Of a DNA stretch of 64,000 bases, positions 52,893 to 62,500 are shown piece by piece. The notes beneath the pieces were generated by a model. That model was not told the DNA's origin. It saw nothing but the letters and a program-made list of their open reading frames with translations, and ran no database searches. The translations under genes and the position numbers were made by a program. Source of the stretch: Agrobacterium vitis (GTDB lineage Bacteria > Pseudomonadota > Alphaproteobacteria > Rhizobiales > Rhizobiaceae); the NCBI RefSeq assembly GCF_037039395.1, contig NZ_CP146241.1, forward strand, positions 248,001 to 312,000. Direction: 5' to 3'. Numbering within the stretch: the stretch's first letter is position 1; each line of letters opens with the position of its first letter.

Positions 52893-53717
52893 ATGTCACT
52901 TGGATGTTACGATATCGAGATGCGCAAGCGGAACGCCGCCGTTCTCGTGGTGCTGTTCTCCCATTCGACCAAGCATCATTTCAAGTCTGTCGATTTTCCG
53001 GCTGATGTCCTGAGCATCGCGGACAAGGACGATACCTATTTTACCACCACGCCAGATCTCCTGGCGAATTTCATAGAAAATGTCAGCGCGCCTTACGATC
53101 TGGTCATCGCGATTGGCGGAAGCAAAGGGGGACATGGCGCGCTATATTACGGCACGCTTCTCGCACGCAGGATCGAAAAGCCTGTTCATGTCCTCGCCTT
53201 CAGCCCGGTTGTCATGCTCTCGGATAATCCAAATGACATACCATATGTGTCCTACCAAAAGCTGATGGAGCGAGCGCAGACGACACCAGAACTGGCGGAA
53301 AACCTGCGCCAATCAACCCACGTGATAACAGCAGACCCACCATCCAATCTCACGGCCTTCTGTATCGTCGGCGCCGACAATCACTGCGACTGTGTAGAGG
53401 CCGGAAGATTGATCGGCGCGCACATCTTGACGCTGCCAATGCATCACCATGAAACGGTCATCCCATTCCTTTGCGATACCAGCGATCCCAGAGCTGTGAC
53501 GAAAACCGTGCTGGTGCTGTACGATAAGGCGGCGGAGGAGGCGGATGTTGCCCATCTGCTTCAGAAAGGCAGTGTCGACAAAATGATCGAGGATCTTTCC
53601 CGCGTTCCAAAACAGCCTCGCCTCGATGAACTGACGAATCTTGTCATAAAGGGTGATGCCAGCAGAGTGAAGCAGGCTGTGAAAACGGATGGTTTCGGAT
53701 CGTCTCCGACTGAATGA
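52893..53717 (+). CDS. Unknown alpha/beta-hydrolase-like protein
   Basis: A 274-residue protein I do not recognise. LVIAIGGSKGGHGALYYGTLLARR looks like the nucleophile elbow (G-x-S-x-G) of an alpha/beta hydrolase, followed by VHVLAFSPVV. A later FCIVGADNHCDCVEAGRL holds an Asp and a His that could complete a triad, with MHHHETVIPFL after it. So it may be a small esterase, acyltransferase or thioesterase. It stands alone, 480 bp after the dioxygenase gene and 346 bp before the Rrf2-like gene. Start at 52893 is uncertain (ATG at 52920 also possible). Confidence 0.55.
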   Translation: MSLGCYDIEMRKRNAAVLVVLFSHSTKHHFKSVDFPADVLSIADKDDTYFTTTPDLLANFIENVSAPYDLVIAIGGSKGGHGALYYGTLLARRIEKPVHVLAFSPVVMLSDNPNDIPYVSYQKLMERAQTTPELAENLRQSTHVITADPPSNLTAFCIVGADNHCDCVEAGRLIGAHILTLPMHHHETVIPFLCDTSDPRAVTKTVLVLYDKAAEEADVAHLLQKGSVDKMIEDLSRVPKQPRLDELTNLVIKGDASRVKQAVKTDGFGSSPTE

Positions 53718-54063
53718 TGATAGGATCAGCTTCAAAGCTGATTGCATCCGTATGCATCTTTAGATTGTATTTACCGGTATTGTCACAGGTCTCTCACAAG
53801 CACCGAAGCCGTGTCTTAAATGACAAAGCTCCCGTGCGGGCGAAAAAATTCTTACCCTACGGTCCCAAACCGAACCGGTTACACGTCTATCCTTCAGCAA
53901 CCGGACGTGGTGCCTCTTGGGGCGCATCTTTGATCTATAGCATGATTTCTCAACCCGGCGTCGGCTCAAGGAGAAATTATGCAGGATATATAGGGTGTTA
54001 CAGCGTCCCTTGTGCGTTTTCACAAGACGCGTGTCGCTTAAGCAATGTGTTGGGGAGAGAGGG
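53718..54063. other. 346-bp gene-free stretch
   Basis: No credible gene, repeat or hairpin. It should carry the promoter of the Rrf2-like gene at 54064, whose ribosome site (GGGGAGAGAGGG) lies at its end. Confidence 0.5.
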
Positions 54064-54471
54064 ATGATGCATTTCACACGCGAAACCATGACCGTACTTG
54101 CGATACTCACTGCCTGCGCCTGTAGACCCGACCGTAAAATCGCCTTTTGGGAACTGACCGAATTACGCAATGGTCCCACAGGAGAGATCGTCAAGAGCAT
54201 CTTGCTGTTGCTCCGGCATGAGCTGCTGCAACGCGAACCAGACGGCCGCGTGATGCTCACTATCGATCCAGCCGGCGTCACGCTCGGCGCTATCCTGCGC
54301 CTCACCCAGACCGATCTTCTCCGATGTGATAAACACCGCGGCCATACGGACCAGAATGTGTTCACTCTCGCCGTTGAAGCCGCGTCAGTGAATTTCCTAG
54401 GGATCGCTGACCAGTTCACTCTCGCCGATTTCATCGGGGATCGGTCATCCGGAACATGCCACGCGGCGTGA
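54064..54471 (+). CDS. Rrf2-like winged-helix protein, divergent
   Basis: A 135-residue protein resembling Rrf2 regulators: MHFTRETMTVLAILTACAC, then a winged-helix region and GVTLGAILRLTQTDLL. It shares ILTACA and the LRLTQ segment with the convergent protein at 54554-55072 (ILTACAKSPS, LRITQPEL), so the two are distant paralogues. The three clustered iron-sulfur cysteines of IscR or NsrR are missing. GGGGAGAGAGGG lies directly before the ATG. The DNA-binding part is shorter than usual and degraded in places, so its activity is uncertain. Confidence 0.6.
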   Translation: MMHFTRETMTVLAILTACACRPDRKIAFWELTELRNGPTGEIVKSILLLLRHELLQREPDGRVMLTIDPAGVTLGAILRLTQTDLLRCDKHRGHTDQNVFTLAVEAASVNFLGIADQFTLADFIGDRSSGTCHAA

Positions 54472-54553
54472 ACGGCCTATAGTATCTTGAATCCATGCAG
54501 TGTCGTGCTTTTCACGGACATCCGTCCGTTACCGCACGCAGCGTCAGGACAGA

Positions 54554-55072
54554 TCAGGCATCGGTTTCCAGACTGTCGTCCAAGGGGGACAGTTCGGGCT
54601 CAGGCAGTTGCATCAGACGCTCGCGAACCGGTCGGGAGGTCACGAGGCTGCATTCGAGGCAAGCGAGAGCGGAGCGATCGGGCGGGGCCACGAGGTCCGC
54701 GACAGTGAAACGGTCGAGCAGCTGGACGAGGAAGGATGACGCAGCGGCAACGATGCCATCAAGCAAGGGTTGCCCGGCGAGCGTCCCGGGCTCCGGTTCT
54801 TCCGCGTTGCTGTCCAGTTCCGGCTGGGTGATACGCAGCACCTCGGCGAGCTTGATATCCTTGGGATCGCGTGCAAGGCGAAGGCCACCGCCCGGCCCGC
54901 GATCGCTGTGGAGAAACCCGTTGCGGACCAGGAGAGCGACGACTTGATAGGCATGATCCCTCGTCGCGCCGACCTCTTGCGCCAGATGCTGAGCAGGGTA
55001 TTTCGTCGATGGACTTTTTGCGCAGGCTGTCAATATACCGATCGCAATTTCGGATTGCCGCTTCAGGCGCAT
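54554..55072 (-). CDS. Rrf2-family transcriptional regulator
   Basis: A 172-residue Rrf2 regulator: MRLKRQSEIAIGILTACAKSPS, a winged helix (HLAQEVGATRDHAYQVVALLVRNGFL) and the wing SDRGPGGGLRLARDPKDIKLAEVLRIT. The cluster-binding cysteines of NsrR or IscR are replaced (the matching stretch is SNAEEPEPG), so it is probably not an Fe-S sensor. It lies downstream of the MATE gene on the same strand and may control the NRPS operon. The start at 55072 fits the family; the frame continues to 55108. Confidence 0.82.
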   Translation of the reverse strand: MRLKRQSEIAIGILTACAKSPSTKYPAQHLAQEVGATRDHAYQVVALLVRNGFLHSDRGPGGGLRLARDPKDIKLAEVLRITQPELDSNAEEPEPGTLAGQPLLDGIVAAASSFLVQLLDRFTVADLVAPPDRSALACLECSLVTSRPVRERLMQLPEPELSPLDDSLETDA

Positions 55073-55207
55073 GGATGACACTATCAAGGGAGTTACTCGT
55101 TCAGCCATAGTCGCATATTTGGCTGATGGTGACCATGGGCAAATGTTGCCAGATCAAGTGGATATCGTCCGTGATGATGACGTTGAACCTCGTCTTGCCA
55201 AACAAGG

Positions 55208-56584
55208 TCAGGTGATGGCATTGCGCATCCATCCGCGCGCGTGCCAGCGCGAAAGCATGAAACCAGCCTTCAGTGTCTCTTCGACGATCAGCGCGTACCA
55301 GACACCTTCCACCCCGTAGCCAGCTTCCACGCAAAACAGCCAGGCCAGCGGCAGGCCAAGGCCCCAGGTCAAGCCGATACTGACGAGCACCGGGACCCTG
55401 ACATCGGCGACTGCTCTGAGCGAATGCAGCAACACTGTATTGAAGGCAAAGCCGGGCTGGATGAGGACCGTCAGCAGCAGCAGGTGCGTTGAAAGTTCCA
55501 GAACGTCACCAGTCTGTCCGAACAATCCGAGATACTGATTGGAAAACAGCCAGAACAGAAGCGCGATTGTCATAGTGACCACGGTTGCAGCAAGGCTGGA
55601 GCGCAACGCCTGGCGATAGGCATCCTGTCGTCGGCCTTCGCCCCAGCGATAGCCGACCAGCACTTCGTTTCCCTGGCTCACAGCCATGACGACAAGGATG
55701 AGGAACGTCATGGCAAGCATGACATAGGTACGGCTCAAGACACTTGAGACACCGAACCCCGCAACGAAACCAAGGAGTATAAGCTGGTAGAAACCGTAGC
55801 CGATATAGTCCGAAACACTCGGAAAAGCGAGGACGAGCATCCGCCGCACGAGCGAGAGCCGCGCCCTGATCGGCCCCGCCACGAAACGAAGACCGAGCGT
55901 CCAATAGACGGCAAGGCCGAACATCAGTGCCATTGCAATCCTTGAGCCGAGTGTTGCATAGGCCGCGCCTGCCACCCCGAGAGGGGGGATTGGTCCGGCA
56001 CCAAGCACAAGGACATAAGTCGCCCCAATGTAAATCACCGAGAGAAAGAAGCCGATCATCACGATCACCCGGCTGCTGCCGAAGGCCCTCAGGCAGGAGA
56101 GCGCGGCCGTGGCAAGCGCATTGAAGGCCATGGCAGCGGCGGCGAGGACAAGATAAAGGCTGGTCTCGTGAACGATCGAGGCCGGGACATCGAGAATCCG
56201 CAGGACCACCGGTCCACCAAGAAACAGCAGACCGCCTGCCAGAAGGCCAAGGAGCGTATTGGTCGAAACCGCCAGTGCTGCGATCTGCCGCGCACCCTCC
56301 TCGTCACCGCGCCCGAGACTGTGCGATATCAGGATGACCGCGCCGATCCCGACCATGCTTGAAATCTCGAAGACGACCTGAAGCACCTGCCGCGCAATCG
56401 CCACCGCTGCTGCTGCGTCAGCGGAATAGGCACTCACGATCAGCATTTCCGACAGCATGACCAGAAAGGTCAGCAGCGAATGCACGAACATCGGCAGGCT
56501 AAGGCGAAAAAGCGACTTTGTCGTTCGCGCGGATGGCGGGCGATGCGGCCTGTCCACATCGCCAAGGATTTCTACTGTCTCCAT
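55208..56584 (-). CDS. MATE-family multidrug/secondary-metabolite exporter
   Basis: A 458-residue inner-membrane protein with about 12 hydrophobic spans in two MATE repeats; it opens KSLFRLSLPMFVHSLLTFLVMLSEMLIV, with GGLLFLGGPVVL at the middle of the first half. It exports a cationic or amphipathic compound using a Na+ or H+ gradient. The ATG lies 3 bp from the NRPS stop, so it is co-transcribed with the NRPS and is probably the exporter of its product. Confidence 0.88.
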   Translation of the reverse strand: METVEILGDVDRPHRPPSARTTKSLFRLSLPMFVHSLLTFLVMLSEMLIVSAYSADAAAAVAIARQVLQVVFEISSMVGIGAVILISHSLGRGDEEGARQIAALAVSTNTLLGLLAGGLLFLGGPVVLRILDVPASIVHETSLYLVLAAAAMAFNALATAALSCLRAFGSSRVIVMIGFFLSVIYIGATYVLVLGAGPIPPLGVAGAAYATLGSRIAMALMFGLAVYWTLGLRFVAGPIRARLSLVRRMLVLAFPSVSDYIGYGFYQLILLGFVAGFGVSSVLSRTYVMLAMTFLILVVMAVSQGNEVLVGYRWGEGRRQDAYRQALRSSLAATVVTMTIALLFWLFSNQYLGLFGQTGDVLELSTHLLLLTVLIQPGFAFNTVLLHSLRAVADVRVPVLVSIGLTWGLGLPLAWLFCVEAGYGVEGVWYALIVEETLKAGFMLSRWHARGWMRNAIT

Positions 56585-56587
56585 GCG

Positions 56588-59500
56588 TCAGGCAACCGTG
56601 CGTTCGGCCCGCAAGCCGCGACGACCCGCAAGGCGATCGCGACCGGCCTGGCGCAACAGGGTCCGATCACCTCCCGACCACTCGCCCTCCCGACCGGCTT
56701 GCAGTTGGGCGATATGGGCGGCCATTGTTTCCAACGTCGGGAACCGGAAAAAGGCGGTAATATCAATCGATATTCCAAAACGCTTGCCGATCACACCCTG
56801 CAAAGAGACAACAAGCAGCGAATGGCCGCCGCATTCGAAGAAATTGTCACCCGGATTGACGTGGTCGAGTTTAAGCGCCTCTCGCCAGATCGCGGCGAGC
56901 GTTGCGGCGGGTTCGCCGGAGATCGGCAGGCGCGTTTGCTGCGGCGCTGATTTTGGCCGGCAGGCAGGAAGTGCGCGGCGGTCAACCTTGCCGTTTGGCG
57001 TGAGCGGGAAGGCATCAAGCGCGACATAGGCCGATGGTAGCATGTAGAGCGGCAGGCTGTCGGCCATATGTGGTCCAAGCTCCGCGCTCGCCTCCTCGGC
57101 AAATGGCTCTCGCCAGCGCAGATAGGCGATAAGCTGCTTGCCAGCACCGCCATCTTCGACAAGCACTGCCGCTTCGGCAACGCGAGGATGGGCCGCAAGC
57201 CTTGCCTCGACCTCGCCGAGTTCGATTCGGTAGCCGCGCAGCTTCACCTGATTGTCGATCCGTCCGAGAAAATCGAGCGCGCCATTCTCCGCCAAACGCA
57301 CGAGGTCGCCAGTGCGGTACAGATGGTAGCCGTCCTGCGGACCACGCCGGAAAGGGTTGGGGATGAACCTGTCTGCTGTCAGGCAGGGCTTGCCCCAGTA
57401 GCCCGGACTCAATCCCGCACCGCCGATGTGCAACTCACCCGGCGTGCCGGGTGGCACGGGTTCCCCGCGCCGGTCGAGAACATAAAGCTGGGTATTCTGA
57501 ATGGGGCCAGCAACCGTGACACTGTGGCCGTTGAGGTCTTCACGCCGCACCTCAGCGGCCGCAGACCAGATGGTTGTCTCGGTTGGACCGTAAAGATTCC
57601 ACAGGCAATCGCCCCGATCCAGCAACTCGGCCGCAAGACGGCTGTCCAGCGCCTCGCCGCCGCACAGCATGCGAAGCCCCTTTTCACTGGGCCACCCCGC
57701 CTCGATCAACATGCGCCACCCGGCGGGCGTTGCCTGCATGACACTCGGACGGACACGATCCACGAGCGCGGCAAGACGCCGACCGTCGCGGGCAATAGCG
57801 CTCTCAGTAAGCAGCACTGTTGCGCCTTGCGAAAGGGGGGCGAACAATTCCAGCCCCGCAATGTCGAAGCCAATCGTGGTCAGCGCCAGCAGGCGGTCGC
57901 TCGCGTCGATCCCCGGCCTTTCGGCCATGGACTCGATGAAATTGGCAAGCGCACCATGGGTGATTGCCACGCCCTTGGGCTGGCCGGTGCTGCCGCTGGT
58001 ATAAAGGATGTAGGCGAGATCATCGGCCTGAACCGCAGCAGGTTCGAAGGATGCCGACGCACAACCGAATATCTGGGTCGGGTCCATCACCGGAACATCT
58101 TGCGGCATCACCGCCCGCTCACTGTCCCCAAGATCCGTCAGGACCAGCGCGGCACCGGAATCGGCCAGCATGTAGGCAATGCGCTCTGCCGGATAGTCGG
58201 GATCAACAGGCAGATAGGCAGCACCCGACCGCATGACGGCCAGCAGTGAGGGCAGGAGCGCGCTTCCACGCCGCAGATAGACCGCAACGACCGCACCCCG
58301 GCCAATGCCTTGCTGGTAAAGGCGAAGGGCAAGAGCGTCCGCATAACCGACGAGATCGCCATAGGACATGGCGCTGTCGCGGCCCTCACCCACCTGAACG
58401 ACGGCGGCTTTGCCAGGTTCTTCTTGCGCCCGCGCGATGATCTGGTCGTGGACCGCCACACTTGGCTGCGTCTGCGAACCTCGGCCAGTCTGGAGCAGGA
58501 TTTCTCGCTCCTCGGGGTTAAGCATCTCGATTGTGCCAAGGCAGGCTTGCGGATCATCAGCGATGGATGAGAGCAAAGTCTCGTAATGCCGCAGCAGACG
58601 ATCAGCTCCGGTGGACGACAGACGTGACGGGTCCGCGGCAAGCGCAATCTCTATCTCGGCACCGGGAAAGAGCCGGAGCGACAGCGGGTAATGCGTACGC
58701 TCATAGCTGCCGGGATCGCTGAGGGTAAGCGTGTGCGTTCCTTCTGCGAAGGCCGCCTGCATCGAAAGCGGCAGGTTCTCGATGATAAGCAACGTGTCAA
58801 AAAGTGGTTGATCGGCGGTCTTGCCTGCCCAGCGCTGGATATCGGCAAGCGCTGCATGCCCGTGCTTTTCCCGCTGGCGATGCGCAGCCTGAAGGCCTTG
58901 GAGCCATTCGGCCACCGTCTCATCCGGTCGTGTCCGGGCGCGGAACGGCACCGTGTTCAGGAACAGGCCAATCATTCGGTCTGCATCTGGCAGGTCCGGC
59001 GGACGGCCCGACAAAACCGTTCCGAAGATCACATCGTCTTCGGCCCCATACCGTGACAGAAGCAGCGCCCATGCACCCTGTAACACGGTCGCCAGCGTCA
59101 GCCGCTCCCGCCGCGCCATGGCGGCAAGCCGCGTTGCGAGGCTGGCATCAAGGCTGCGCCGGATCTCGACAATAGCCTCTTGTGCTGCCTCGCCCGTTTT
59201 TGTCTCCCCGAACAGGCCGCCTTGCGGCAGATCGGCGAGAGCCTGCGACCAAAAGGCCTGCGCAGCAGTGATATCCTGCCTGTCGCGCCACGCGACGTAT
59301 TGCCGATAAGACGGGGGAGGCGCTGGCAGGCTTTCGCCTGCATAAGCCTTCAACATTTCGCCGACAAGCAGCGAGCCGCACCAGCCGTCCATCAACAGGT
59401 GGTGGAAACTCCAGACGAAGCGATGGCGGCCGGGACCGAGCCGAATGAGCGCAAACCGCAAAAGAGGTGCCGCATCCAGCGTAAAGCCACGGCGGCGATC

Positions 59501-62500
59501 CGCCTCCAGCCATGCCGCAAAGGCTGTCTCCTGCCCTGCCGCGTCTTCGCCCGACCAATCCGCTTCGCGCCATTCGGGCACAACATCCTCGGCAATGACC
59601 ATGACTGGCCGCTCGACATCCAACCAGCGGCAGGCACCGCGCAGAACCTCGTGGCGGGCGATCACCCTCCCCCACGCCGATTTGAAGGCATCGGCATTCA
59701 GCGGACCTTCCAGCACGCACCAGCATTGCTCTATATAGGTGCCTGAGGCTGGGGCCATCAGACTGTGGAACAGCATGCCCGCCTGCACTGGCGTCATCTC
59801 AAAGCTGGGCCCGCTTTCGGCAACCTCAATTGCCTGAACCTCAATCGTATGGACCGCGCTTTCGGTAACGGCAACTGCGGCCTGTGCCGCGATTGTCTGC
59901 AACTCGAAAATCTGGGTCGGTTCGAGCTTCAGCCCCTTGGCCTGTGCCTTCGCGACGATCTGGACGCCGATAATGGAGTCACCGCCGAGATCGAAGAAAT
60001 TATCCTCGATGCCAAAATCCTCGCGCCGCAGCACGGCCTTCCATATCTCCAGCAGCGTCGCCTCAATGGCATTGCGGGCTGGAACCGTCTCCGTACGCGT
60101 TGTGGAAAGTTGGGGGATCGGAAGCTGTTTGCGATCCACCTTACCGTTCGGGTTGAGAGGAAATTCATCCATCAGCACGAAGGCCGTTGGCACCATGTAG
60201 CGCGGCAATTGCGCAGACAGCGACTGGCGTAGCTTGCGCTCAATCTCACCATCGTTCGTCGTCGGCCAATCGCGAACGAGCACATAGGCAATCAGCCGCT
60301 CGTTTTCCGCGTCGAGCGTGACGATGGCCTGCTCAACGACGCTTTCGCGCAGCAGCTTGTCTTCGATCTCACCGATCTCGATGCGGTAGCCGCGCAGCTT
60401 GACCTGAAAATCCGTGCGGCCGATAAATTCGATCTCACTATTTGCCAGACGAACAACCGCATCACCTGTGCGATAGAGCCTAAGCGCAGGGCTGTTCTCA
60501 TTGTAGAACGGGTTTGGCACGAAACGGGCGGCTGTGAGAGCCGGACGGTTCCAGTAACCGGGGCTGAGGCACGGCCCGCCGATATAGAGTTCGCCGCCAA
60601 TGCCGCGCGGCAGGGGCTGCATATAGGCGTCGAGAACGTGGAGGTGGGTATTGTCGAGGAGGCCACCAACCGGCACCTTGCCGCTTTCCGCGTGGGCGTG
60701 AGTAACCCTGAGCGCGCTTGCCCAGATTGTCGCCTCCGTTGGCCCATAGACGTTCCACAGCTCTTTCGTGCGGTCGATCAGCTTGCGGGCAAGTGGCGCA
60801 TCCAGCGCCTCGCCGCCGCAAAGGGCGATTAGATGCGGCAATCCCTCCCAGCCACTGTCGATCAACATGCGCCAATAGGCGGGCGTTGCCTGCAAATGCG
60901 AGATACGATCGGTCACAAGCACATCGGCAAGCCGCTGTGGCGCAAGCAGCAGGTCTTGGCCGTAGAGCACGGTGGTCGCGCCGACGCTGAGCGGCAGAAG
61001 CATTTCCAGAATGGAAATATCGAAGGTGGGCGTGGTGATTGCCAAAAGCCGATCACCGGGCGCAAGCCCCGGCGAGACGGCCATGGAGCGCAGATGATTG
61101 AGCAGGCTGGCATGGGCAATCGGCACGCCATTCGGTCGGCCCGTACTGCCGCTGGTGTAGAGAAGATAGGCGATGCGCGCAGGATCAGAGGGGGGTAGCG
61201 CGGCAGGGGTCTCGCTCATCGGCATTGGGCGCGTCGGATCAAGGGAGCGATGGGCCGGATAGAGATCTGCCCTGTCCGTCAATACGAGACTGACACCGGA
61301 ATCCTCAAGCACATAGGCAACCCGATCCGCCGGATGATCGGGATCGAGCGGAACATAGACCGCACCCGCTTTCAGAATGGCGAGGAAAGCAATGACGGAT
61401 TGCCCCCGGCCCGGCAGCGAAACGGCGACCCTATCGCCGGGATGAACCGAAAGGCTGACAAGCGTTTCGGCAAGCGCGTCCACATCTGTCTGTAGTTCGC
61501 CATAGGTCCAACTGCGGCCCTTGCTTTGAAGTGCAATCGCATCGGGTTGGCGCAGCGCGACATGCGCGATCGCATCGTGCATGGTGATGTCAGGCACGGG
61601 CCGCGCGGTTGGCGTTCCAAGTGCAACGACGGCGGCCTGCTCTTCCTTTGATAGATAGGCAAGCCTTGGCAGCAGAGCATTGGGAGATTGCAGGATAGAG
61701 CCGAGCAAAACCTCGAAATGGGCGGCCATGCGCTCGATCCGCCAGGCATCGAAGATCGCCACGCGATATTCGATGTTGAGCAGATAGCCGGATTCCCGCT
61801 CCATCACATACCAGCTGAGATCGACCTTTGTTTCACCCAGCCGTGCTGGCTGTTGGCGAACCTTGAGACCGTCGATGCCGAAATCGATCTGCTCGGCATT
61901 CTGCGCGCGGTAGTCTTGCGACTGCAACTGAAACATAACCTGCGAGAGCGGGTTCTGCCGTTGGTCGCGGCTCATGCCAAGTGCCTCAGCAATCAGCGGA
62001 AAGGGAAATGCCTGATGGTCGAGCGCATCCGAGAAGCGCTCCTGAACCGCCCCGACCCACTGCGAAAACGTCATGCGCGGATCGAGTTGCGCGCGCAGCA
62101 CCAGCGTGTTGGTAAACAGACCAATCAGCCCTGCGGCATCCGGATCGTCGCGTCCGGCGACGGGCACGCAAACCGACAGGTCCCGCTCGCCACTGTAGCG
62201 ATGAAGCAGCAGCGAGAAGGCCGCAGCCATCACCACAAAAGGCGTCGTTCCAAGCTGGCTGGCGAGCGAGGCGACCTGCGAGGACATCGAGACGGGAATG
62301 ACCCGTGTCACGGTGGCCGCCGTCATGTCAACGCTGCTGCTGCGGGATCGGTCGCTTGGCAATTCCAGCGGCTTGAGATCGGCGAGGGTTTGCTTCCAGT
62401 AGTCGCGGGCGCGTCCGCAATCCGGGCTCTGAAGCCATGCGTGTTGATCAAGAACCAGATCACCAAAATCGCGCGTGATGTGCGAAAGCGCGGGCGCGGC

